DNA from: Pseudovirgaria hyperparasitica
Lineage: Eukaryota; Ascomycota; Dothideomycetes; Acrospermales; Acrospermaceae
Assembly (NCBI RefSeq): GCF_010093815.1
Contig: NW_022985550.1
Location: 1,749,074 to 1,813,073 of the forward strand
Length of the DNA stretch: 64,000 nucleotides
Direction: 5' to 3'
The position numbers and the translations under genes are program-made. Below the pieces are notes generated by a model. The model was not told the DNA's origin. It saw nothing but the letters and a program-made list of their open reading frames with translations, and made no database searches. This document shows positions 1-11,385 of this stretch, piece by piece; within the stretch, counting starts at the first letter, position 1; every line of letters begins with the position of its first letter.

Positions 1-2228
1 CGCTTGAGAGAGGAACGAATTAAACACTGCTCGATCATTAGCGTCTCAAAGTCTTGTTATCTGCAACTGGTTAAGCACTCACGGGGCATGATCTCTCGGC
101 TTGTTTCTTCACTTCGGCTCAACGGCGCTTTGCCCTTGGGTGGTGATCCAGCTTGGCTTTGTGAGTATCCAGACTTGTCCACGTCGACACCGACTCCAAA
201 TTCAATAGGCCGCATCCCTTTGTAATTAGGAATAGTGACATCAGCCTGTACTTCGAGAAGTTGACGAATTATACTGCGATTACCAATCCTTGCAGCCAGA
301 TTCAAAGCAGTATTTCCGCTCTTGTCTCGGGCATTTACCATTTCACCCATGAAACGCATGAGGCCTATTGGCTTATTACTAGAGCCAACGTCGAAGGAAG
401 CTTGTTGCCCATTTGCTGAATTGCTGCGTACTAGAAATTCCAATAGGGCTTCCAAGTAGTATTTACTCGAAGAGGCCCTTCCTTTAATTGCACACGTAAC
501 TGCTATGTGATGCAGAATGGTGCGGCCCTGGTGGTCCCTGAACTCGATTAGAGGAGATAAGATCTCCAGCGTTTCAGGAAAGCAACTATGATCCAAGCTG
601 TTATTGACCGACACAGCGCTCATTAATGGAGTCTGTCCCGCAGCATTGCCACGGAACATATTGGCACCTTTCGAAACAAGCAGACGCATCAGTGAGACTC
701 GAGCCAGAGTAGCAGCCCAGTGCATTGCGGTGTTCGCGGCATTATCGATTGGCAAATCGAGTTCAGCACCGGACAGGTGACGAAGCGCTGGATGGTCGGC
801 AAAGTCGGTCCTAGATGTGTCTGCAAAGAGATCTGTTAAGTATGCCTGCTTCTCGTCTGTCATCTTATTTTTGGGAGGAGGTAGTGGTGGCAAAGCAGTG
901 GGTGCTTCGCCCTCCACAGGCGGTACTTGTGGCAAAGACATCTGCCCTGTGAACGATTCATTCGGTTCTGTTGGCGAACCATCCCGCATTGCAACATCAC
1001 GTCCACCGTTAGACTGGGCGAATGAATCGCCATGGTCCGATCGCATTCGTTTTCGTGGTGGCTCCTGTGTTTCCATTCCGTCTGCTCCGTAAAGTGCGCT
1101 GGATGTGCCATAAGTAGAATCACCTTGGCCTGTGGCACCGAAGCTTTTTTCGGAGTGTATACTCTGCATACTCTGTTGACTACTGCGAAACGATTCCTGA
1201 CTGGCCATCGGAGGCTGCGACGGTCGTCCCCCTATTGTGCCTGGCCGACGCTGTGAGCTGCCTGGCCGAGGCGTAGGTGAGTTCATTCGTGCGACCTTGT
1301 TCATTGCAGCTAGAGCATTCGATGCCGTGGACGATATGTTTGAGAAGAATGTCCCATCAGAATTTTGGGCTGGCGCGCGTGCTTCCATCGAGGTAGTGTA
1401 GAAACGTTTACGATTCGCCGCCATGGCCTGTTCTTTGGTAGGCGTGTCCATACCTTGGCCGGGAGCGCCGCTCCCGTCTGCACTCACATCATACTCCAGT
1501 AATGGGCGTAATAGCTCTTCGACACCATACTGACGGCAGAATTCTCTCCCCCGCTTGTAATCAATCCACGTCCCTTGGTATTTTCCATAACCGCCCTGGA
1601 CCTTTTCATGGTTTCCGGTCAATATCTCTTTCTCCAAAACTTTGGTTCGCTTTCCCTTGTCTACACCAGCGACTTTGAGGATTTGCGTTGCATTCAGCCA
1701 AGAGTCCGATCGCCTCCTCATAACAGCAATACCGTTGACTTCGAGCTCGTATACTGATACGCCCGAGTAAACAGCCTATTTGCGTCGAAAGTTAGCAAAG
1801 GCTCTAGAATGCGACATCTGCATCGTGTTATGGCGTACTGTGTATATTTGAGCGGGACCACCGTGCTGCGCAGGATTGAAGCCATTCGCTTCCGAGAAGG
1901 AGCGAAATGATCCTGATGGCGCCATCATACCATTGCTCGTGTTCGGATTATTGAACATCAGGTGCTGGGGTGTCTGCTGGCCATTGGAAGTAAAGGACGA
2001 TGCACAGGCGTCGAATGAACCCGACGGGGTAGTCGTGATCTGCATGTTTGCTTCCATGGATGATAGCAAGGTAGGAGATTGCCCAATGGGTATGAACGAC
2101 GACAACGATCCAGGTGAATAATGCTCGAGGGCCGAGCTCATCAATGCCGCGGCACAGTACGCAGTAAGCAGAGCGCAGGTGAATAACGACGGGTATGAGG
2201 GGCGAGGGAGAGGATGAGGAGGATTCAT
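1..2228 (-). CDS. MBP1: APSES/ankyrin cell-cycle transcription factor, MBF subunit Mbp1-like (3' end beyond window)
   Basis: DNA-binding subunit of the MBF (Mbp1/Swi6-type) complex, which drives G1/S genes in the nucleus. Visible exons on the minus strand are 2228-1839, 1775-83 and 26 to the window edge. The introns are 1776-1838 (GTACGC..TAG, branch GCTAAC) and 27-82 (GTGAGT..CAG, branch GCTAAT). Splicing the first joins IYT to AVYSGVSVYEL and completes the APSES/KilA-N domain (about residues 131-235, with the RRRSDSWLNATQILK core). A Ser/Gln/Pro-rich linker with a basic PPRKRMRSD patch follows, then ankyrin-type repeats at about residues 470-640 (NTAMHWAA, GNTALNLAARIG). The second splice is needed to pass the stop at 57-59. 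The start is uncertain: the ATG at 2228 gives a long Ser/Asn-rich N-terminus, and the next in-frame ATG is at 2141. The C-terminal heterodimerisation region lies outside the window. Confidence 0.85.
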
Positions 2229-2608
2229 AAAGCGTCACTGCGACTAGAGCAGATGATTGTACTGCGCAAGTCCATTAGGACCGTGCGATGAGGATATTGA
2301 GACGTTCAGGGTAGGCTAGAAGTCTGAGATACGAACGGGGTGGTGGGCGCGTGCGGAGCCAGATGGATAGCATTCATGGTTCGCGTTCGCCGTCAGTCGC
2401 GTTTTCGCACTAATTCAGGTACTTACCGTAAGTAGATTCGCTCATTCTTACTCAGACTAATTAGTTACTGATATCGCTGGTCTACTCCTCTGCTCCGACA
2501 ATTAAGGTGAAAATTATATCGGAGTTTGCCATCCATTGATGATACTATGCTCATACTATCCAGTCTTTTTTACATTTCTCGAAACGAAACTGAGCATAAT
2601 CTCACTCT
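2229..2608. promoter_or_regulatory. Shared upstream region of MBP1 and the LYR gene
   Basis: The two flanking genes are divergent, so this 380-base gap should hold both promoters and 5' leaders. I see no convincing ORF, RNA gene or recognisable operator in it. Its role is inferred from gene orientation only. Confidence 0.5.
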
Positions 2609-3781
2609 ATGAGTGCAAACCTACCCCCCCGAGCGAAAACGACCCTCCAGTTATATCGAGCTCTTCTTCGGGAAGCAACTTATCTTCCTGACCCAGCTGC
2701 AAGAACATACGTGCACGATCAAGTAGTCAAGCGCTTCCGAAAGAGGCAGTGTATTGAAGATGTTGAAAAGATATCCCACGGATTACAGCAATCGCGGTCC
2801 TGGCTAAGCAAGCTGCAACGCGCGAACCATGGAGACAGTAAAGCACTGGGGCGCGTGCTCATGGACACATATGGAAGGTCTGGAGCTCGGCGGCGGCAGC
2901 TTATGGAGCGTGTCATTAACACTATGAAGCTCGATGCCACAGTCGACGGAACAGAAGAATGCCTCTACAGTGACCGAAAATTTGCATCTCGTGTGAGCAT
3001 CAAACCGAGCAAAAAGGGCTATTCTTTCGCCGTCTCTAAGCGCTTCCCTCTACTCCATGCGTTGATGGCCAGCCCGATGGCCAGGTCAGATGACACCAAA
3101 CCTGTGTTGTCGAAAGCCAGAATCTTTCGAGTACCTGCAAATAACATTTGGGAAAAACCTATACCTCGAAAACGATTAAAGAACTTAGCAAGATCCTGGG
3201 ATGCTCGAGTATTGAGCGCGATATCGCTTCCGCTGCCTGCAGAAGATTACGAACGACTACGTGACATGGCCTCCGGCAAAGTACCATTTGAGGGAGTCCG
3301 AACGCGTCGTCCAGGGATAGTACCAATTCCCCATGACATGAGACAAAAAGAATTTTCTGCGCTTCTAGAATCACAAGTGTCGCTATTGCGACCTTCCACA
3401 CATGATACAATCACTCACCAACAGGACAAACCATTCAACCCAAGCTCGCCATCTTTCCGGTTTGTTGACCTGGCGAACGAAGATATGATAAGAAAGAGTC
3501 TTTTAGATGACGCGATCGGAGCGCAGCGTCTAAACAAGGATTTCAATTGGCTGCGAAATAAACGTAGCACCACCATCACGCCGCGTATGATGCGACGACT
3601 ATGGAAAAAGGTTCTTGCAGTCTCTTGTGCTGCGAAATGGGATGCCGTGGCATCTAGATGGACTATTGAAGGTCATTATGAGCCTAAAGTCTTCACAAGA
3701 CCCGCGGAGCTACAACTAATTCCGTCGATCTCGGATGACATACAGGAGAACAGGAGTCCACAGCAAAACCATAGTTCTTAG
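2609..3781 (+). CDS. LYR-motif protein, Cup1-like
   Basis: Single-exon gene of 390 aa. The N-terminus carries a complex-1 LYR fold: TTLQLYRALLREA with L-Y-R at residues 15-17, followed by helices with the conserved F-R-x-R pattern (KRFRKRQ). LYR proteins usually act in mitochondria as adaptors for Fe-S cluster delivery, respiratory complex assembly or acyl-carrier binding. This longer type, with a large basic C-terminal extension, resembles the fungal LYR proteins annotated as Cup1-like, whose exact role is poorly known. The ATG at 2609 sits in a reasonable context just before the LYR segment, and no upstream exon is needed. It is divergent from MBP1 and followed in the same direction by a GNAT gene. 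The family call rests on the motif; the Cup1-like label is from memory of fungal annotations and is less certain. Confidence 0.72.
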   Translation: MSANLPPRAKTTLQLYRALLREATYLPDPAARTYVHDQVVKRFRKRQCIEDVEKISHGLQQSRSWLSKLQRANHGDSKALGRVLMDTYGRSGARRRQLMERVINTMKLDATVDGTEECLYSDRKFASRVSIKPSKKGYSFAVSKRFPLLHALMASPMARSDDTKPVLSKARIFRVPANNIWEKPIPRKRLKNLARSWDARVLSAISLPLPAEDYERLRDMASGKVPFEGVRTRRPGIVPIPHDMRQKEFSALLESQVSLLRPSTHDTITHQQDKPFNPSSPSFRFVDLANEDMIRKSLLDDAIGAQRLNKDFNWLRNKRSTTITPRMMRRLWKKVLAVSCAAKWDAVASRWTIEGHYEPKVFTRPAELQLIPSISDDIQENRSPQQNHSS

Positions 3782-4230
3782 AGCTTAAACTAGAGCCTTA
3801 ATAAGTTCTGGTACCCAGCAGAAACTGAACTCTCTAATCACCATGAGTAGACCTCAAGATACTAAGCCTACTATGGGCTTAGAAGTCATCAAAGTAAGCA
3901 CCAAGGTAGTTCGATCAATCTTGTGATTCGCACTTTCCCATGACCTACAAGACATGTCCAGGTCTTGAACAAAGTCGCCTACACGACTGCGACCACCAAT
4001 CTCAAGGTTATAGATACATTTGTTGAATTCCAGAATCATTCACCAAGTCACGTCTATCTGAATTGAGGATAGAATGCAGCAATTACAATCTCACATCTCG
4101 TGTTGTCACGTGGTCTGATTACTAGCCATAGTCCACACATGTCATAAGGCGCGGACAAGCGCATTTCGTGCTTCCTCGCCATTCTACTCGCTCCTCTCAG
4201 AACCATCTCTTTAGCGGCAATACTCAAGAT
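3782..4230. other. Intergenic, LYR gene to GNAT gene
   Basis: 449 bases holding the 3' end of the LYR transcript and the promoter of the acetyltransferase. Short reading frames here lack family resemblance and are treated as noise. A GTG at 4168 extends the acetyltransferase frame upstream but is not a credible eukaryotic start. Confidence 0.5.
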
Positions 4231-4818
4231 ATGTCTTCTGAAGCTCAATTAAGGCATGCCACAAAAGAAGGCAAGTTCAACGACATTGGCTCAGTTCCCG
4301 ATACAGTTGACCTAACGTCCACAATAGATGTGCCCGTGATCCTCAGTCTCATCAATGAGCTAGCAGCATATGAAAATGCTTTGAACGAGGTCAAAGCCAC
4401 GGAAGATAGTCTACTGGAAACTTTGGTGTTTGCACCTTTCAGTCAACAGTCAGAGAAACAATCTTCCCCCACTCCACGGGCAGCAAGGGCTCTTCTAGTT
4501 GTTTCACCAGAGGGCGACGTCGCAGGAATGGCACTGTACTTCTACAATTATAGTACTTGGCACGCTAAACCTGGAATCTATCTCGAGGACTTGTACGTCA
4601 GCCCAAAGTACAGGCGACACGGCTACGGGACTATCCTTCTTAAAGCGTTAGCAAAGGAAGTTGTTGGTATGGGTGGGAAGCGACTCGAGTGGTGGTGTCT
4701 CAAGTGGAACGAGCCATCCTTAAAGTTTTACGAAGGCCTTGGTGCTACACAGATGACCGACTGGATTTCATTGAGAGTGGACGGTGACAAACTGCTCGAA
4801 CTTGCCAATGAGGCCTAA
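4231..4818 (+). CDS. GNAT-family N-acetyltransferase (spermidine/diamine acetyltransferase-like) with a GC-AG intron
   Basis: Transfers acetyl from acetyl-CoA to an amine. The acetyl-CoA-binding motif is YRRHGYGTILLKAL (R-R-x-G-x-G; about residues 105-118 after splicing), preceded by the beta4 strand IYLEDLYV and followed by WWCLKWNEPSLKFYEGLGA, all typical of small SSAT-like enzymes. I propose exons 4231-4270 and 4328-4818. The 57-base intron begins GCAAGT, has a CCTAAC branch and ends ATAG. It has no stop and does not shift the frame, so an unspliced reading also looks open. Splicing gives RHATKEDVPVILSLINELA, which restores the usual N-terminal strand and helix and a 176-aa protein of family size. 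The unspliced form inserts 19 residues exactly there. The ATG at 4231 is the first in frame. The substrate is not determinable; polyamine or thialysine are candidates. Confidence 0.8.
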   Translation: MSSEAQLRHATKEGKFNDIGSVPDTVDLTSTIDVPVILSLINELAAYENALNEVKATEDSLLETLVFAPFSQQSEKQSSPTPRAARALLVVSPEGDVAGMALYFYNYSTWHAKPGIYLEDLYVSPKYRRHGYGTILLKALAKEVVGMGGKRLEWWCLKWNEPSLKFYEGLGATQMTDWISLRVDGDKLLELANEA

Positions 4819-7800
4819 TTAGATCGCTGTTTGACTCGATAATGAAGCTGTCTATCACGAAGAAAAAAAGTATCTGTTGGCCCTGCCAGGCTCCACCGCA
4901 CTACTCAATGGGACGGGAGCGCATTACTGTGGAAGGATTCGGAAAATAATGTTATTTGAGCCTCCAGTCTCTATCTCTGGCATCTTTCTCCAGGACCTTA
5001 CACACGTGAATCGAACCACACAAGCAGCCAAAACACGTGCCTCGGCGTGGCTTCCAGCTTCCAGCTATCGTCGATACCAACTGCGATGATAATCCCCTTC
5101 AGCCTCACTGTATAACGAGTATAGTTCGCCCAATGACCTTCCATCGCAGCAACAGCAACGATGTACATAACCCGGATGAGACTATTCATTCTAGTATCAT
5201 GACGCTATATGATGATAAAAACAGTATTAGTCCAGTGAAGCCTACGATGCATCTGTTCTAGGATGAGAGTATACACTGATGCCTTGGAGACATTTCTCTA
5301 AAGGCTTTGTACAGCACGATATGTAATATACCCGCAATAGCTTCTCTGATTGAAGATCTTTGTGTTTCAGCCTTGTTGGCTCCCATTAAAGTGCTCTTAT
5401 TCATGGTCTCGTAGTTGATCAGTATACACAACAGGGAGTCTCAATCTCGCGCAGATTGGATTTCCCAAAATGACTTGGTCAAGAACACTGTGCTCAAGGC
5501 GAGGGCCAATTAATGCAGACCAGCTAGCATGTGGTAAAAGATGAGGTCGTATTTAAAGGCGGTTAATAGGCTCGTCGGAGTCGAGTCTGCCTACTTGGAA
5601 CCGCTTGTGTCTTGCAATTTGAAGCACTCCGATGACGGTCTCCATTCCTTCATTTTGCACTGGGGGAATGCAATCTAGGAAAACGCTTCCCATAGGAAGG
5701 GCGTTGTTGCAATCCGGCAACTTGACGCCCCAACAATATGCTACTAGCTGGTTTAAAGGGCTTCATGTGAGATTTGCCACCAGCACGAAGTTTCCCGGAA
5801 ACTTCTGAATCCTGTCAGCCATACCGTTTCTAATAGGCCAAGGATTCCCAAGCGAGCGTTGGCACTGACTAAAGTCACGATACAGGCAAAATACAGCATC
5901 TCTAGATCGTGGAATGTTTGCTACTCAGAGGCTTGTTGATCGCTCGAATGGCGCGCCCTTTTGCTACAGAGCACAATTCATGCAGTCTAACTCATTCGCA
6001 TAGTAGGAGTTATGCAGGGCAACGGCCAAACAAGAAGGTCCTGAGAAGGGCTGGATACGAAGGACTACTTCGATTCGATACTTCTCGTGTAATTTGTAAC
6101 AGTTTCTATTGTGTCCAGGAGCACAAAATCAGATTGAACATCCATACAGGCCATCTATCTACAGTGATGCATCAGCTTCCTCATATGGCATGCTTTTATC
6201 ACTAGTAGTAAGCCAAAAGGATCGCGTGCGCCGTCATAGGTCTTGGGATTCCCGGAGAGTCGCCGCATATACGAGCTTTGTAAATTGAGGACTCCAAACT
6301 ATGACTGTTCAGAATAGTTTTACCTGTCGGAATTGAGCTGCTCGAGGGTACCGCGAGAGACACACTCTGACGACGTGAGCTATGGTGTCAGATGTCTACC
6401 ACGAGTGCCCAGAAAGCTTGTTCCAGCTTTTGGCTAGAGAGGTGTCTCAAGCAACCACCATTGGCCCTTCAGCCTCCCCTTCTTATCCATAATCATGCTT
6501 AAACATATCTGGGACCCAAAGATGCTTTCTTAATGGTGAGAGGATTTCTTCATCACAACTCGCCTTGTTGTCTTCCGATCTTGCCCCTTCGATCAGCCCA
6601 TGTGCCCCTGAGCGTACTAGAAACGCATACTGGGTGGTTACTGTAACAATCTCATCCCAGCCTTTCCTGGCATGCCTCTGAGAGAATTGGGTTGAATTGG
6701 TAGTCGAGGGTATGGATAGGATCTTGATACCAGAATAATGTCACCTTCAATCGACAGATACCCTGGACCCGTACTCTGTGGCACAACTTTCGCCCTCTCC
6801 TTTTGATAGAATCTTCCCCTCCTGGTCGTGCGTTGGAAATTTCTACGTCATTAGACACGGCGATGCGCCAATTCAACTCCCGTCAGATACATGACTTTTA
6901 GTCTTAATGAGTTGGATTCGTATTCTGACAACGAGTAAGACCGTAGGTACTCGATAGACCAAACCGCCACATTGTTCACAATAGCAATTACTTACAGACA
7001 AGATAACCAGGGACAGGCGTTACGGTGGCCTACTAGAACTATGTTTATGCTTCGTATATATTGAATCATTTTAGCAACGCTATAGGGGATGGTGGTTAGT
7101 CATATACCTATATCTTGGGTAATAATTTGAGAGCTTCCAGTTCGAAATAGCTCAGTCTATATAGAAATGCAAGTGGAACTTTTGAGATACATCGTGGGGG
7201 AAAATTCCTCATATATATGAAAGAAACGATATTGGGAAGGAGGAAGAAGAAAGAGAGAAGAAAGACATGCCAACCTAGAAGTTAGCATCCCCAGTCGAAT
7301 TCCTCCTGCTCGGGTCTAAGATCCGTAAAATCCTTATATATATCTCCAATAAAAAATGCCCAAAGGCTTAATCGCACTAGTAATCTACGATGAACAAAGT
7401 ACGCCTTGAAGCTAATTGACACGTCATGACAGGACCACAAGGCTCAACTTTGGCTTGCAGTCTCATTTGAGAGACGCGTTAAAGTAAAGCGACCTATAGA
7501 TGAACAGCAAGCAGACCAAGCAGCAGCAAGCGGCGCATGGTTTGGCACCATCTCCCACCCCTCTGCCTCTCTCGACCCCACTCTCACCATAAATGTATCC
7601 CATATCCCCTACGTATCCAATAGAATGCGCAAGAAAAGGCCGAAAATCCTACTGCTTTCTACGATGAACGCGCTTTTGCCGTCATGCTCCTGTACTAGCC
7701 AATAGAGAGCGATGTCGACAACCGGTTCAGGGTTCTTTGCAAACCATGGTTCAGGCACGGGACAGGGGTTGAGCTATTCCTTTTCTGGAAGTTGAAGAGT

Positions 7801-8154
7801 CCTTGGATGTCGAAGTTTGGGTCGGGGGATATTTCACGAAATACAACGGCGAGGAAAAACTATTTTTCTCTTGTCAAGACAAGGTAACCAATTGTGAGTT
7901 GTCCCAAGACTTGACCTACGTCACGCCACATAGCTGTAGATAGTACAAAGTAAGCATTATAAAGATTGTTTCTCGCATTCGTTCTGAGCCATAATCTAGA
8001 GAAATCTATCATACGCAATCCCCAGTAAGCAGACCATAACCCACACTCGGCGTGGTTCAATAGCGTCATGACCCAAAAACCGATTCATGTGCATATTCGA
8101 GATGGGGGTCTACTCCACGCAAATGCACGACTTAGTGACACTTCTAACCATGCT
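4819..8154. other. Long intergenic stretch without a convincing gene
   Basis: About 3.3 kb between the acetyltransferase and the hsp88 3' end. Reading frames are short (longest near 100 codons, at 5909-6205) and show no family signature or plausible splice chain. Around 6900-7260 the sequence is TA- and GA-rich (for example a GGAGGAAGAAGAAAG run near 7236). I found no tRNA, 5S rRNA or recognisable transposon ends. The part next to hsp88 should contain its 3' UTR. An unannotated non-coding RNA or a heavily decayed element cannot be excluded. Confidence 0.5.
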
Positions 8155-10596
8155 CTATTTTTCAGAAGGCTCCTCGACTTCGGTCGGCTGCACCGGCTCA
8201 CTGTCGGCATCCTTCATCTCCTCGTCCTTTGGTGGTGGCTGCTCGGCAGCCTTCTTGGCCTCTTGCTCAGCCCGTTTGGCGGCTGCGGCCTCTTCTTGGG
8301 CTTTCAGTTTGGCCTGTCGCTCTTCTTCAATCTTGTCATTATAGCGCGTGATGATAGTAGCAGCAGACGCCCGAATCTCTTCGGCTTTGCTGATATAGAC
8401 AGCTTTGGACGCGTCCTCTCCGTCTTCATATAGCCAGTCCTGAAAGCAGGTTAGTAAGTCATAGAATGACAAGAGGATAGGAATATTACCTCAGTGGCCT
8501 CTAACTTGGCTTTGACTTTTTGTTTCTCCTCCTCACTTGCAAATTCAGCGTACTGCTCGTCAAGCTTCCCTCTTAACTCATAGATGAAGCTCTCAAGATC
8601 ATTCTTTTGTTGCTCGGTATCGGCGACAAGTTTATCTTCCATGAACATCTGGCTTTCTTTCTCCAATGCAGCGTCTTTCGATGCTTGATCCAGAGACAGG
8701 GTTTGCGCCGTCACAGGTAGCTCACCTTTCCGTACCTGTTTCCTGACCTTCTTTGTCTTGGGCTTTTCGTCAGTCTCCATCTTATCACCCTGATTCAATG
8801 TTAGCTGGGGTAAAGTAACAGGGATGTAAACATCAGAATCAGGAGTATAATCGGATACCTCCGCACGCTTCGTAAACTTCGGATTACGGGGAGAGTCTAC
8901 TGGAGGAGATGTTCTCTGACGCTTCATCGAAGAATCGAAAGTTGAGGACTTGACAGGAATTGAATCGCGCTGGAAAGAACTGGTTGTACGTACTTCGGTC
9001 TTCTCGCCTTCCTTAGGCTCTGGAATGGGCTCCTCAACTTCTTGATCCTCAACGTAATAGCCTTGCTCTACATTGAGAACACCATTGAGGTTCAAACGCG
9101 CTTTAAGTTTACAGATCATGAAGTCGTCTTTAGAATCAGCTTGAACACCTTTGACGGTGAAGTTGCCAATCCAAGGATTTAACTTGCCAGGCAACTGATC
9201 CGGTTTGGCATATTTGGCCTCAAGAGCGAAGGGCTGTTTGCGATAGAATGTGAGGATCTTCGTCGAAGGCATGGTGTTACCCTTGTTGAATACTGTAAGG
9301 CTGGTGTCTTCGTCCGGGATATCGGGAGACTTCTCCCAAGCAAACTCAACGGGGTATGAGACAACATCGTGGATGGAAAAGTCGCGCACACGGAATACGG
9401 GTGATAGGATGGCACAGCTGAAGGCAGAGCCACGCGCAACAGCCTCATCCTGATTGAGGGTGAAGGACAGCGCTTTACCGAAGAAGTTCTGGATGGCTGT
9501 TTTCAGTGCGGGAACACGGGTGCATCCACCGACCATCTCGATGCCGTCAATATCCTCAACTTTAAGCTTTGCGTCCGCCAGGGCCTGCTCGATTGGTCCA
9601 GTAGCGCGTTCAAGAAGTGGTTTGACCAGTTCTTCTAATTCCTCACGCTTTAAGAAGCCTCTGACATCAACGTCATTCATGACCGATTCGATGTTGATCG
9701 GTGCCAACGCATTGGCTGAAAGAATCTTTTTCAGCTTCTCGCAAGCTGCTGCCACTCGCACTTTGGCCTTAGCATTCTCGTTGATATCAATCTTGAACTT
9801 CTCCTTGAACTCTTTGGCAAAATGATCTACAAGTGCCTTGTCGAAGTTCCTGCCGCCAAAGTGGCGGTCCCATGCCGTAGCTTTTACGGTAAGCTCACCC
9901 TTCTTGAACTCTACGATAGCACAGGTGTAGTTGCTATGACCTATGTCGATGAAAGCGACCCTGCGCGGCTTCTCCTCTGGTGGAGGTAAGTCAGTCTTCG
10001 TGATACCATAGCCAAGAGCGGTGGCAGTTGTCTCATTAATGATGCGCAAAAGCTTCAGTCCAGCGATGTCGCAAGCGTCTATCAGAGCCCGTCGCTGGGA
10101 GTCTGTGTACCACGCGGGACAGCTGAGTACGAGGTCGGGATTCGCATTCTTTGTGTCGGCATATGCGGTATTCTTAAGTTTGGTGAGGAACATTGCCACG
10201 AGTTGAGTGGCAGTGAACCTTTGCTTTTGACCCAGGTATGTGACTTCCGCACCGACTTGCCCGTCCATCTCTACCAAAGGCGCACCAACATATTGCTGCT
10301 CAAGCTGGACATCGGGATCGTTGAATGGACGCCCAGCTAATCGGCTAAGTGAGCTAACGGTGTTCTTGAGGTTGGAAATCTCTTGAGTTTTTGCGGGCTC
10401 GCCTAGATATCTGCTCTTTGGGCCGAAGCCTACGAGCGACCTGTCGATGTGTCAGTGAGGGAAAGTGGTATGTAATAGCCTGTACATACGGTGTAGCACG
10501 ATTAGAAACTTCATTTGTGATCACGTCTACACCGCGATTCCTGGCTACGGCTATGACCGTGTTTAACGTCCCCAAATCTATACCAACAACACTCAT
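8155..10596 (-). CDS. hsp88: Hsp110-family chaperone/nucleotide exchange factor (Hsp88, Sse1 homologue)
   Basis: Cytosolic Hsp110: nucleotide exchange factor for Hsp70 and holdase. The ATPase start [19 protein letters not shown] and the later [14 protein letters not shown] are diagnostic of the Hsp70/Hsp110 nucleotide-binding domain. The C-terminal helical bundle ends in a Lys/Glu/Ala-rich coiled segment and an acidic tail (VEEPSEK). Exons on the minus strand are 10596-10490, 10440-8994, 8789-8490 and 8439-8155. Introns are 10441-10489, 8790-8993 and 8440-8489. The 204-base middle intron (GTACGT..branch GCTAAC..AATCAG) has no stop and is a multiple of three. Removing it joins GEKTE to [14 protein letters not shown], as in the family, and yields about 712 aa; retaining it would give 780 aa. 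The ATG at 10596 starts the conserved N-terminus. Confidence 0.93.
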
Positions 10597-11385
10597 TTTC
10601 GAGATGCAATCAGTCGTAAGAAGTAGAAGTGGGAGGATTGCGTTCGGTACGGGTAGAAGATTGAGGCTGTGGTGGGTGTTTTAAGAACTGAAGTGGGTGC
10701 GAGAAGTTGCGATGAGGGATAGGTGTTGACAGAAAAGACTTTGTTCGATAGCTGCGAGGCTGTCCACCGAAATATTCGGAAACCACCAGAAACTACGACT
10801 TGTGCCACACTGTGGCTGGTGCGCAAAGATGCCCCGCGTCGTGCGCCTCTGGCAGATCCGGATGGATGCCCGCTTGTTCAGTGTTTTTGTCTCCCGCTTG
10901 GCAGTCTCAATTTAGAAAAGATTATATGACGGATTTCATTGTGACCTGCTTTTGAGTGCTTGAGCACATCAAGTCATAAATGTCGAGGTGAGCTTCAGCG
11001 CATGGTCCAAGTACTGATATAGTGATAAGGGAACACAATATGCGGGGAGCTGGCCTGAAAGCAATCCGAATACGCTGGACATCGTCTGCTTTTCACGGAA
11101 TTGCCATCTACTCCACCGCGCGGATTATAATCGCATGAAACTCACTGAATCTGTAAAGACGAGCCGTGCGTCCGTGGACAGCTATCCGTACCTTTGGTAC
11201 ACATACACATACCTAGGTACATACCTGGGAAAGAACCTTGCGACCTCAGTTGTCTGCGCCAATCGACAACAGTAAGTTACGTCAGCCACGCCAAGCCGTA
11301 GATCATAACATACAATTACCCAAGAAGCACTGCTAAATAGCCTCCCGTCGCGTTGTTTTGCGCAGGTCAATTCCTTCAGCACCTA
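10597..11385. promoter_or_regulatory. Shared upstream region of hsp88 and the Fta1-like gene
   Basis: About 790 bases between divergent starts. The hsp88-proximal part has GAA/TTC-like blocks at 10768-10792, but their spacing is not that of a canonical heat-shock element, so no operator is called. No coding or RNA gene was seen. The regulatory role is inferred from orientation. Confidence 0.45.

Noticed and set aside
4990-5040. Possible minus-strand tRNA T arm (GTTCGATTC)
   Set aside because: The flanking bases do not pair into a 5-bp T stem, and no A box or acceptor stem could be found.
5909-6205. 98-codon open frame in the long gap
   Set aside because: No family resemblance, no splice partner and a composition like its surroundings.
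10765-10795. Possible heat-shock element upstream of hsp88
   Set aside because: GAA and TTC blocks are present, but the spacing (three bases, then one) does not fit the nGAAn/nTTCn five-base register.
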